Assembly (NCBI GenBank): GCA_022825185.1
Contig: JAJDYK010000187.1
Span: 1-19,017, forward strand
Source: Candidatus Latescibacterota bacterium
GTDB lineage: Bacteria; Latescibacterota; UBA2968; UBA8231
Direction: 5' to 3'
Length of the DNA: 19,017 bases
Numbering within the stretch: position 1 is the stretch's first letter; each line of letters begins with the position of its first letter. Shown piece by piece: positions 1 to 7,332 of the stretch. The notes under the pieces were generated by a model. The model was not told where the DNA came from, searched no databases, and worked only from the letters and a program-made list of their open reading frames with translations. The position numbers and the translations under genes are program-made.

Positions 1-1518
1 CACCTGCGGCGCGATCGCCTCGGCGTCTGCAAAGCTCTCGACCACCACTACCACCCCGTCGATGGTGTCGATAAACTTATCCTCCAGCGGCTCTTCCTCG
101 ATTACTTCGAGCGTATCCGCAGGTGGCGGTATAAGCGCCAAACCAGCGGCGCGAATCTCCTCAAAGACGTAGCGGAAATCCGTAGTCTTTTCGGGTACAT
201 ACCAATCGCTGTGCTCAATCTGGCCGCCGTTGCGCTCGGCAATGCGGGTGAACTCGCGCGCGAAATCCCAGCCGTAATCGCTGAGAGGGGAAATAATCGC
301 CAAGTGCTCCAAGCCGAGGACGAGAGTCGCGTACTCGCCCAACAGACGCGCCTCTGTTTTCGAGACTGTGCTCAACTGGAAAACGCTGTGGCCGAGCGAA
401 TCCAAGCCGCTCTGTTGAGCCAGCGGCACCAACAGGGGAACGCCAGCGCGCGCAGCGACCGTGGCCGCCACCACGCTAGATCTGCTCCTGAGCGGGCCGA
501 CGATGGCCACGACGCCTCGATCCAGCAGCCGCTGGGCACCGTACGCTACGCGCAACAAACCGCTAGCCAAGCTTTCGCTAATGTCGCCGCGATCTTTGCC
601 GATGGGCAAATTCCCGTAGTCAACCCCGGTGTCGTAAATTACGAGTTCGAAAGGACTGCCGGCCTCCCGATTGGCCAACAGTACGCCCTGGTGGAGTTCC
701 TCGCCGTACCGTTGGTCCGGCCCGGTCAGCGGCAGCAGCAAGCCCAACCGGGGCGAGCTCTCGCCAACGCGCGGGCTATATGCGGTCAGATCACTTCCCC
801 AGACAGCGGCTATCGGAGCGAATATGCCACTGACGACGCTATCGCGATAAGTTTGCATCGCTTGGGCGGCTTCCTCTTGCCAGCCGAGGCGCTGATACCA
901 GCGCGCCCGACCAAAGAACAGGGCTTCGCGCAGCCGCCCAGCCCCTACGGCCCGACGCAGACGCGTTCGCTCTTGTTCTTTTAGTTGTCCGTTCCAATAC
1001 ATGGCCGCCAACCGCTCGGCTGCTTGGGCCTGAATGCCAAGCGGGGCTTGCGTGGCCAACAAACGACCGTACTGGGATGCGGCTTCTGAGTAGTGCTTGC
1101 TGTTGAAAAACGAGTCGCCAATCAACAGCCGGGCATTGGGCAGGTAGCGGCTGATGGGAAACCTACGCTGCAGGACCAAGGCTGCGTCGATGGCTTCGGC
1201 AAAGCGACCTAAGCGGTACAGGGTTTTACCCAAGAGGAACTGACCGGCGCTGGACCGCTGGTTGAGCGGGAACTCCGCTAGCTGCTGCAGGTGGTTGAGT
1301 GTCTCGTCAAAACGCCCCTGTTTATATGCTACAAGCCCGTTGCCAAAGATCTTTTCGGCGTCGGCCGAATACGTCCACGTGCGCGCCTGCCCTGCGGCGA
1401 GGTTCGGCACCAGTACCGCTGCAAAGACCACGCATACGCAGCGAGCAATGTATTGCCTACAACGGGGCCTAGGTTGTCCATATCTGAGAGGGCGAGTATA
1501 TTTTTTACGCCACGGCAT
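1..1518 (-). CDS. Secreted TPR-containing periplasmic ligand-binding (LppC/LivJ-like) protein, C-terminus outside window
   Basis: An uninterrupted minus-strand frame of 506 codons runs from an ATG at 1516-1518 off the left edge. The ATG follows an excellent ribosome binding site (AAGGAAGGG) about 6 nt upstream, and an in-frame TAA lies 18 nt upstream of the ATG. Residues 1-45 look like a Sec signal: a basic n-region, a hydrophobic run (VVFAAVLVPNLAA) and a probable cut after AGQA. There is no lipobox cysteine at the cut. Residues about 55-175 hold TPR-like helical pairs (GLVAYKQGRFDETLNHL, LGKTLYRLGRFAEAIDAAL, LIGDSFFNSKHYSEAASQY). Residues about 256-506 match a type I periplasmic-binding fold: PRLGLLLPLTGPDQRYGEEL near 256-275, VVAIVGPLRSRSSVVAA near 336-352 and SDYGWDFAREF near 413-423. 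The layout resembles LppC/LpoA-type proteins, which activate penicillin-binding proteins in gammaproteobacteria, or branched-chain amino-acid receptors. The exact role is unknown, and no transporter genes are visible. Confidence 0.82.
   Translation of the reverse strand, partial: MPWRKKYTRPLRYGQPRPRCRQYIARCVCVVFAAVLVPNLAAGQARTWTYSADAEKIFGNGLVAYKQGRFDETLNHLQQLAEFPLNQRSSAGQFLLGKTLYRLGRFAEAIDAALVLQRRFPISRYLPNARLLIGDSFFNSKHYSEAASQYGRLLATQAPLGIQAQAAERLAAMYWNGQLKEQERTRLRRAVGAGRLREALFFGRARWYQRLGWQEEAAQAMQTYRDSVVSGIFAPIAAVWGSDLTAYSPRVGESSPRLGLLLPLTGPDQRYGEELHQGVLLANREAGSPFELVIYDTGVDYGNLPIGKDRGDISESLASGLLRVAYGAQRLLDRGVVAIVGPLRSRSSVVAATVAARAGVPLLVPLAQQSGLDSLGHSVFQLSTVSKTEARLLGEYATLVLGLEHLAIISPLSDYGWDFAREFTRIAERNGGQIEHSDWYVPEKTTDFRYVFEEIRAAGLALIPPPADTLEVIEEEPLEDKFIDTIDGVVVVVESFADAEAIAPQV
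1474..1502 (+). promoter_or_regulatory. Probable sigma-70-type promoter for the ClpX-like gene
   Basis: TTGTCC at 1474-1479 (4 of 6 matches to TTGACA) and TATATT at 1497-1502 (5 of 6 to TATAAT) are separated by exactly 17 bp. The predicted start near 1509 gives a leader of about 35 nt to the ATG at 1544. The promoter lies inside the 5' coding part of the divergent secreted-protein gene, as it must, because the two start codons are only 25 bp apart. This is inferred from sequence only. Confidence 0.5.
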
Positions 1519-1543
1519 TTCCAACCCTTCCTTAGGTTAATAT

Positions 1544-3049
1544 ATGCAACCGCGTGCTGAAAAAGTGGAAATCGACCCAGAAAAACTGCGTCGCCTCCTA
1601 GCTAGACAAATCGAAGAACAAGAGCAAGCGCCTGCCCAACCCGAGGCTTCCTCCACCGAGGGCGAAGGCACGCAGACTACCGAGTCCGAAGCCATCCACT
1701 TCGACCTCAAACCGGAAGAATTAGAGGCCTATCTCGATCAATACGTCATCAAGCAGCAAGAAGCCAAGGCCATTCTCGCCACCAAGATTTGCACGCATTT
1801 CAACCGCCTGAAACTGCCCCCGGAAGAAGACGAGGGATTCGTCGGCAACATCAAGAATAACGTGCTAATGATCGGCCCTACCGGCGTGGGCAAAACCTAT
1901 TTAATCCGCCTCATCGCCCGCAAAATCGGCGTCCCTTTCGTCAAGGGCGACGCCACCAAATTCAGCGAGACCGGCTATGTCGGCGGCGATGTCGAAGACT
2001 TGGTCCGCGACCTAGTCCGCGAAGCCGACGGAGATATCGAACGCGCCCAGTACGGCATCATATACATCGACGAAATCGACAAAATCGCCTCCGCGCAGGG
2101 AGTACACGGCCCGGATGTGTCGCGCTCGGGCGTCCAGCGCAACCTGCTCAAACTGATGGAGGAAACCGACGTCGATCTCAAGGCCCCGCACGATATCGCC
2201 TCGCAAATGGAATCCGTCATCCAGATGCAGCAGACAGGCAAGATCGAACGCCAGAAGGTCAACACTCGCAATATCCTCTTTATCGTTAGCGGTGCCTTTT
2301 CCGGGCTCGACGAAATCATCGGCCGTCGGCTCAACAAAGGCACCATGGGGTTCCGCTCCCAAGCCGACCCGGCCCACCTCAACGCCGATCAGCTCCTATC
2401 CCACGTGCGGGCCGAAGATCTGATCGGATACGGATTCGAGTCCGAGTTCATTGGGCGTTTGCCCGTCATCGCCGTGCTGCACGACCTCGGCCCCGAAGAT
2501 CTCCTCGAAATCCTCCGCAACCCCAAAAGCAGCGTCATCCTATCCAAGAAGCGCGACTTCCGCGCTTATGACATTGAGGTCGAATTTGCCGACGAAGCCC
2601 TAGCCCTGTTCGCCGAGCGCGCACACGCTGAGCACATCGGCGCTCGCGGCTTGGTCAGCGCTATTGAAAAGGTGCTGATCAATTACGAGAAAAAGCTCCC
2701 TTCCGTAGGCGTCGAGCGCTTTACGGTCGACGCCGATACCGTACTCGACCCGGCGACTGGTCTAGAGCGCTTGCTCCAAGACACCTCGCTGCGCCGTTTT
2801 ATCGACAACTTCCAACGCGACTACGACATCGCCTTGGAGATCACGCCGGAAGCCTCTGCGCAAATCGAGGTCATAGCCAGCGCGCGGGACATCGCACCCG
2901 GCGAATTGTGCGAAGAAATGTTCAGCGACTACGGACACGGCCTCAAGCTAGCCGGTTTGAGCCAGTTCTGCATTGACGCCGATGTAGTCACCGATCCCCA
3001 AGAAGCACTCAACGCGCTCGTCAAACACCACTACAATCAGCGCAGTTAA
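1544..3049 (+). CDS. ClpX-like AAA+ protein unfoldase without zinc-binding N-domain
   Basis: This 501-residue protein has the ClpX/HslU-type AAA+ core. It shows Walker A GPTGVGKT (111-118), pore loop GYVG (144-147), Walker B IIYIDEID (172-179), arginine-finger region EFIGRLP (301-307) and sensor II GARGL (366-370). Such proteins use ATP to unfold and thread substrates, usually into a peptidase. Three things differ from standard ClpX. The N-terminal Cys4 zinc domain is replaced by about 50 residues rich in Glu and Gln. The stretch that normally carries the RKH pore loop (about 205-240) is longer and has no RKH. About 110 residues follow the usual C-terminal end. An MGF tripeptide (268-270) sits where ClpX has the IGF that docks ClpP, so peptidase partnering is possible. 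HslU is less likely because the large I-domain is absent. The start is an ATG with AGG 7 nt upstream. No peptidase gene is adjacent. Confidence 0.85.
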   Translation: MQPRAEKVEIDPEKLRRLLARQIEEQEQAPAQPEASSTEGEGTQTTESEAIHFDLKPEELEAYLDQYVIKQQEAKAILATKICTHFNRLKLPPEEDEGFVGNIKNNVLMIGPTGVGKTYLIRLIARKIGVPFVKGDATKFSETGYVGGDVEDLVRDLVREADGDIERAQYGIIYIDEIDKIASAQGVHGPDVSRSGVQRNLLKLMEETDVDLKAPHDIASQMESVIQMQQTGKIERQKVNTRNILFIVSGAFSGLDEIIGRRLNKGTMGFRSQADPAHLNADQLLSHVRAEDLIGYGFESEFIGRLPVIAVLHDLGPEDLLEILRNPKSSVILSKKRDFRAYDIEVEFADEALALFAERAHAEHIGARGLVSAIEKVLINYEKKLPSVGVERFTVDADTVLDPATGLERLLQDTSLRRFIDNFQRDYDIALEITPEASAQIEVIASARDIAPGELCEEMFSDYGHGLKLAGLSQFCIDADVVTDPQEALNALVKHHYNQRS

Positions 3050-4416
3050 GTCCCGCCGTATTGCTTTACCTTGCGGTAGAGTGTACTGAGGCCGATTTGC
3101 AGAATTTCGGCCGCGCGCCGTCGGTCGTTGCCAACCGCCTTCAAGGTTTCGGCAATGGCCGTCTGCTCGATCTCGGCCATGCTCATCCCGACGCGAAAAC
3201 CCAATCCGGGGAAGACGCGCTCTTGGCGGTTTATGTAGCGCGGGATGTCCCCGACCTCAAGTATTCCTTCCCGGGCACACATGACGACCATGCCCTCGAT
3301 ACAGTTCTTCAATTCCCGCACATTGCCCGGCCAATCGTAATCGCGCAACACGTCTAAGGCTCGCGACCGGATCCCCTCAATGCGCTTGTTGTTCTCGGCA
3401 GCGAACTGCTGGATGAACGCATCGACCAGAATGGGTATGTCCTCGCGGCACTCGCGCAGTGGCGGCACTTCGATCTTGATCACGTTGAGCCGGTAGAAGA
3501 GGTCCGCCCGAAAGGTGCCCTCCCGCACCATGGCCTCTAGATCTCGATGCGTCGCCGCGATCAAGCGCACATCGGCCCGCCGAGTCTGGGTGCCGCCGAT
3601 CCGCTCAAAGCAGCCGTCCTGAATCACCCGAAGCAACTTCACTTGCGTCGGCAGGGGAATGTCTCCGACTTCGTCGAGGAACAAAGTGCCCTGATCGGCC
3701 AGTTCAAAGCGCCCTTTGCGCGCTGCTCCGGCCCCGGTATAGGCCCCCTTTTCGTGGCCGAACAGCTCATTTTCGACCAAGCTCTCTGGCAGGGCACCGC
3801 AGTTGATCTCGACGAAGGCGTTTTCTCGCCGTCGGCTCCTTTGGTGAATGGCCTTTGCTACCTCGCCCTTGCCCGTGCCAGTCTCGCCGGAGATCAGAAC
3901 ACTGGTCTTCGATTGGGCAACCTGTTCGATCTGGAGATAAATGCGCTGCCAAGACGATGAGCGACGGGCGATATCGTCAAAGCGGTAGCGCTCGTCCAAG
4001 CGGCGCTGCAAATCCGAAACCTCTCCTACTAGCTGCTGGTAGCTCAGACCCTTTTCCAACACCGCGCCGACTTTGGCAAAATTCAGCGGCTGGAGCTGAA
4101 AATCGTACGCCCCTTGGCGCATTGCTTCAACCCCCAACTCAATATCTTCGGGACCGGCGATGGCAATCGCGCAGATGGCCGGATTGCGCTTGTGGGCCAG
4201 TTGCTGGACCCGCAAGCCATCGATGCGCTTTTCGCGTAGAGCGTAGATCAGCGCGTCAATCGCATCGGCGTCGAGGATGTCGTACGCGCTCTGCCCCTCG
4301 TGCGCCCAGATCACTTCGTACGCCTGTTGTTCTAGATAGAAAATCAGCGCCCGGGCCTGCTGGGATTCGGGCAGCACAACCAAGAGTCGCGGCTGCGTAT
4401 GGCGTTTCTCGCTCAC
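3046..4416 (-). CDS. Sigma-54 enhancer-binding transcriptional regulator with degenerate receiver domain
   Basis: This 456-residue NtrC-family activator has an N-terminal receiver-like domain (about 9-125) and a sigma-54-interacting AAA+ domain (about 145-395). The AAA+ domain shows Walker A GETGTGKG (177-184), GAYTGA (224-229, a Tyr variant of GAFTGA), Walker B TLFLDEVGD (244-252), arginine-finger region FRADLFYRL (302-310) and WPGNVREL (362-369). A Fis-type helix-turn-helix ends the protein (about 411-452). It would bind upstream DNA and remodel sigma-54 RNA polymerase. The receiver lacks its acidic pair (LVVLPES instead of a DD motif), the phospho-acceptor Asp (ALIYALREKRIDG puts Ala at that place) and the KP lysine (LQP). 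Control by phosphorylation is therefore unlikely. The start is GTG, whose GTGA overlaps the TGA of the upstream methyltransferase gene, implying translational coupling. No sensor kinase is nearby. The target genes are unknown. Confidence 0.88.
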   Translation of the reverse strand: MSEKRHTQPRLLVVLPESQQARALIFYLEQQAYEVIWAHEGQSAYDILDADAIDALIYALREKRIDGLRVQQLAHKRNPAICAIAIAGPEDIELGVEAMRQGAYDFQLQPLNFAKVGAVLEKGLSYQQLVGEVSDLQRRLDERYRFDDIARRSSSWQRIYLQIEQVAQSKTSVLISGETGTGKGEVAKAIHQRSRRRENAFVEINCGALPESLVENELFGHEKGAYTGAGAARKGRFELADQGTLFLDEVGDIPLPTQVKLLRVIQDGCFERIGGTQTRRADVRLIAATHRDLEAMVREGTFRADLFYRLNVIKIEVPPLRECREDIPILVDAFIQQFAAENNKRIEGIRSRALDVLRDYDWPGNVRELKNCIEGMVVMCAREGILEVGDIPRYINRQERVFPGLGFRVGMSMAEIEQTAIAETLKAVGNDRRRAAEILQIGLSTLYRKVKQYGGT

Positions 4417-5771
4417 GGGGCGACCTGCTTGTACAACTCGACGACCACCTCGCAGTGCGGCGTTTGGGGAAACATATCTACGGGCTGCACGCTGCGGACG
4501 TCGTATCCAGCCTCGCCCAAGGCGCGCAAATCACCGGCTAGCGAATGGACGTTACAGGAGACGTAAATAATGCGCGGCGGTGCCAACGCACACAGACCGG
4601 CCAGTGCCTTTTTGTGGATTCCAGGTCGCGGAGGATCGACGACGGCCAGATCAAAATGCTGGCTTTGTACCGCCAATTCCCCCAGTATGTCCTCGGCTGC
4701 GCCGACCACGAACTCGCAGTGTCCTATCTGATTGCGCACGGCGTTGCGCTTGGCATCCTCGACTGCTTCAGCGACCACTTCGATGCCCAACACAAACTGG
4801 GACTGGCGCGCCAACAGCAGGCTGATGCTGCCGGTGCCGCAGTACAAATCTAACACCGCCTTTTGCGGCCCGGCCACGCGGGCTATGACCTCGTAGAGCC
4901 GCTCGGCTTGCAGCGAATTCGTCTGAAAAAAGGACTGGGGAGAAATGTCGAATTCGAGGCCAGCGCACACTTCGGTGATACGCCCGCTTCCCTTGAGCAC
5001 AAACTCGCACTCCCCGGCCGCGACTTGGGCCTTGCCGGTGTGTAAGGTGACGAGCAAAACGTCAATTTCAGGTACGGCATCCAATAGTTGCTCGGCGAGT
5101 TGTTGGACGCCTAGGTCGGGATACGTGGACACGACGAGGTTGACCATTACTTCCCCGCTCCGCTTACCCTCGCGGACGACCAAGAAGCGCAGCAGTCCTT
5201 GGTGCCGCTTTAGGTCGTACGCGCTCAGACCCAACGCTTGGCTGATGCGACGAACCGCTCCGACGATGCGGTTGGAAATGTCAGACTGTAGATGGCACTC
5301 TTCGACGTCGAAGATCCAATTGAAACGCCCGCGTGCGTGCAAGCCCAATTGCAACAAGCCCTCGCGATCCGTGCCAAAGGAAAATTCCATCTTGTTGCGA
5401 TAGAAAAAGGGGGTCGGACTGGGCAAAATCGGCGCTGCGGGCGGCAGCACTAGCCCACTGGTCGCCAATGCACTAGCGACCATCTGCTCCTTGACGGCAA
5501 GCTGGGCCGCGTAAGGCAATTCCTGCCAGCGACAGCCGCCGCAACGTCCAAAATGAGTGCAGCGAGGCTCCTCGCGTTTGTGGCCCTCTGCGAGGAACTC
5601 CTCCACCTCGGCCTCGAAGCGCCCCTTGCGCTTCTTGACGACCCGGGCGGCGACCCGGTCTCCAGGAACAGACTGCCGCACGACGACCTCGCGGTGCCCA
5701 ACGTAAGCCATCCCGTCGCCCTTGGCGGTGAGCGCGGCGACCTCGACCTCGATGCGATCTCCTCGTTTCAC
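4413..5771 (-). CDS. rlmD: 23S rRNA (uracil-C5)-methyltransferase, RlmD/RumA family
   Basis: A 452-residue SAM-dependent RNA m5U methyltransferase. An N-terminal TRAM domain (about 1-60) is followed by the Fe-S cluster cysteines C71, C77 and C80 (CTHFGRCGGC) and probably C159 (VEECH). The Rossmann-like methyltransferase domain shows FFQTN (281-285), the SAM-binding DLYCGTG (308-314), DPPRPG (379-384) and the catalytic nucleophile Cys406 in YVSCN. It ends with the HCEVVV motif that includes the general base Glu441. Family members methylate U1939 (RlmD) or U747 (RlmC) of 23S rRNA, or U54 of tRNA (TrmA/TrmFO-like duties). The Fe-S cysteines and TRAM domain favour RlmD or a dual RlmCD, but site specificity cannot be read from the sequence. 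The start is GTG behind a weak purine-rich site (AGAGAG), with the rplQ terminator hairpin ending 23 nt upstream. It overlaps the downstream regulator by 4 nt. Confidence 0.85.
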   Translation of the reverse strand: MKRGDRIEVEVAALTAKGDGMAYVGHREVVVRQSVPGDRVAARVVKKRKGRFEAEVEEFLAEGHKREEPRCTHFGRCGGCRWQELPYAAQLAVKEQMVASALATSGLVLPPAAPILPSPTPFFYRNKMEFSFGTDREGLLQLGLHARGRFNWIFDVEECHLQSDISNRIVGAVRRISQALGLSAYDLKRHQGLLRFLVVREGKRSGEVMVNLVVSTYPDLGVQQLAEQLLDAVPEIDVLLVTLHTGKAQVAAGECEFVLKGSGRITEVCAGLEFDISPQSFFQTNSLQAERLYEVIARVAGPQKAVLDLYCGTGSISLLLARQSQFVLGIEVVAEAVEDAKRNAVRNQIGHCEFVVGAAEDILGELAVQSQHFDLAVVDPPRPGIHKKALAGLCALAPPRIIYVSCNVHSLAGDLRALGEAGYDVRSVQPVDMFPQTPHCEVVVELYKQVAP

Positions 5772-5793
5772 GTGCTCTCTATCTAAAATGCAA

Positions 5794-5824
5794 ACGGGGC
5801 AAGATGGTCATCATCTTGCCCCGT
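5794..5824 (-). terminator. Rho-independent terminator after rplQ
   Basis: A perfect 13-bp inverted repeat (ACGGGGCAAGATG at 5794-5806, complement at 5812-5824) surrounds a 5-nt loop. On the minus strand the hairpin is followed by GTTTGCATTTT, a T-rich run broken by GCA. It lies 23 nt after the rplQ stop codon and before rlmD, so it marks the end of the ribosomal-protein operon. Readthrough into rlmD remains possible because the tract is imperfect. Confidence 0.85.
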
Positions 5825-5847
5825 CGCTACTGCTTTGGACGCCCACC

Positions 5848-6270
5848 TTATTCTTCGGCCTGCTGAGCCTCTTCTGCAGCCTCGGCCTCCTGGGCCTCTT
5901 CTGCGGGTGCTCCAGGGCGATCCACAAGCTCGACGATGCTCATAAATGCCCCGTCGCCGCGCCGCGGGCCCAATTTGATCAGGCGCGTATAGCCTCCGTT
6001 GCGGCTTTTGTAGCGCGGGCCTAGTTCGTCAAACAGCTTGGCGACCACCTGCTTGTCAGCTATGACGCGCAACACTTGGCGCCGGGCGTGCAAGTCGCCT
6101 TTCTTGGCGCAAGTCAGCACCCGCTCAGCCGTGCGCTTGAGTTCTTTGGCACGCGTCTGAGTGGTGGTGATGCGCTCGTTGATAAAGAGCGAGGCCATCA
6201 TGTTCGACAACATGGCTTTGCGATGCGGAGCCGTGCGCCCCAGTTTGGCTATTTTTTTTCCGTGTCTCAT
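5848..6270 (-). CDS. rplQ: 50S ribosomal protein L17 (bL17)
   Basis: A 140-residue bL17, a large-subunit protein near the exit-tunnel side of 23S rRNA. The N-terminus [12 protein letters not shown], followed by HRKAMLSNM, is diagnostic, and [20 protein letters not shown] and [15 protein letters not shown] complete the conserved core (about 1-117). The last 20 residues (about 121-140) form a low-complexity tail of Ala, Glu and Gln that is extra to the minimal family core. The gene starts at an ATG 2 nt after the rpoA stop, the usual rpoA-rplQ order, and is the last gene before the terminator hairpin. Confidence 0.97.
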   Translation of the reverse strand: MRHGKKIAKLGRTAPHRKAMLSNMMASLFINERITTTQTRAKELKRTAERVLTCAKKGDLHARRQVLRVIADKQVVAKLFDELGPRYKSRNGGYTRLIKLGPRRGDGAFMSIVELVDRPGAPAEEAQEAEAAEEAQQAEE

Positions 6271-6272
6271 GG

Positions 6273-7289
6273 CTAGAATTCTTCCGCCAGCGAATTGTCC
6301 GCTATTTGGTCGATCTCAATACCGTCGTACGGAGTCAGGTCCATACCCCAGCTAAGATTGTTTTCCTCAAGTATTTTCTGCAACTCGTTGAGCGATTTGC
6401 GGCCGAAGTTGCGATACTGCAACATCTCGGCCTCCGTGCGCGACACCAAGTCCCTGAGATGGGTGATCCCTGCGGCTTTGAGGCAGTTGGCCGAGCGCAC
6501 CGTCAACTCAATTTCTTCGACGGGCGTTTGCAAGAGCTGAACGATCTTCTTGGCCTCTTCGTCAACTTCCTTTTCCTCAGTGCCTTCAGGCTCTTCTGTA
6601 AAATTAATAAAGAGGTTTAGGTGTTCAGTCAGAATTTGGGCGGCTTGGGACATGGCGTCTTCGGGATGAACTGAGCCATCGGTCCAGACTTCCATAATCA
6701 GCTTGTCGTAGTCGGTGCGCCGCCCGACGCGTGCGTTCTCGATACCGTAGTGGACCTTGAGAACCGGCGAATAGTTCGTATCGAGAGGAATAGCACCAAT
6801 GGACTGTTCGGGGATTTTGTTCTCCTCGGCGAACAGGTAACCGCGACCGCAGCCAACCGTCAATTCCATCTTCAGAGAAGCCCCTTTATCCAAGGTGGCA
6901 ATGTGCAGGTCGGGATTCAGAACCTCGACACTGGGGTCCACTTCTAGATCCTTGGCCACCAAGGCTCCTTCTGTCGTGCGCTCGACGCGCAAGACGCGAT
7001 CCTCTTCGCCACTATAGCGAAGTGCCACTTCCTTGAAGTTGCGCACGATCTCCGGCACATCCTCGCGCACCCCTTCAATTGTGGAAAACTCGTGATGCAC
7101 GCCTTCGATATTGACTTGCTTGATCGCGGCTCCTTGGATAAAAGACAACAAGACGCGGCGCAGTGCGTGCCCCATAGAAACGCCAAAACCGCGCTCGAGC
7201 GGCTGGACAATAAACATGCCATATGTCTCGCTGAGGCTTTCTTTTTCGACCTCGGCCAGCCTCGGCATCTGGAGACCTTCTAATTTCAT
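6273..7289 (-). CDS. rpoA: DNA-directed RNA polymerase subunit alpha
   Basis: A 338-residue alpha subunit. The dimerising N-terminal domain (about 1-240) shows the conserved [21 protein letters not shown] segment near 34-54, used for assembling beta and beta'. An acidic linker ([17 protein letters not shown]) leads to the C-terminal domain (about 255-320). There [15 protein letters not shown] carries the residues that contact UP-element DNA and activators, and [14 protein letters not shown] gives the helix-hairpin-helix. The start is an ATG 43 nt after rpsD, the largest gap in the operon, with no obvious terminator in it. Placement between rpsD and rplQ is the classic alpha-operon order. Confidence 0.98.
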   Translation of the reverse strand: MKLEGLQMPRLAEVEKESLSETYGMFIVQPLERGFGVSMGHALRRVLLSFIQGAAIKQVNIEGVHHEFSTIEGVREDVPEIVRNFKEVALRYSGEEDRVLRVERTTEGALVAKDLEVDPSVEVLNPDLHIATLDKGASLKMELTVGCGRGYLFAEENKIPEQSIGAIPLDTNYSPVLKVHYGIENARVGRRTDYDKLIMEVWTDGSVHPEDAMSQAAQILTEHLNLFINFTEEPEGTEEKEVDEEAKKIVQLLQTPVEEIELTVRSANCLKAAGITHLRDLVSRTEAEMLQYRNFGRKSLNELQKILEENNLSWGMDLTPYDGIEIDQIADNSLAEEF

Positions 7290-7332
7290 ACGTTAGCCTC
7301 TTGCCCCTTGATGGATTGGGCGGAGTAAATCT

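Noticed and set aside
211..984. A 257-codon plus-strand open frame
   Set aside because: It is antisense to the secreted TPR/periplasmic-binding gene, whose minus-strand frame shows clear family motifs. The plus-strand translation has no recognisable fold.
1539..1544. Minus-strand TATATT as a -10 box for the secreted-protein gene
   Set aside because: Transcription would start near 1532, inside the AAGGAAGGG ribosome binding site, and no good -35 box lies upstream.
3855..4541. A 228-codon plus-strand open frame
   Set aside because: It lies antisense to the sigma-54 regulator and the methyltransferase gene, and its Arg/Ser-rich translation looks like noise.
7290..7332. Largest operon gap (rpsD-rpoA) as a possible terminator or promoter
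   Set aside because: No inverted repeat with a T-run and no convincing -35/-10 pair was found in the 43 nt.
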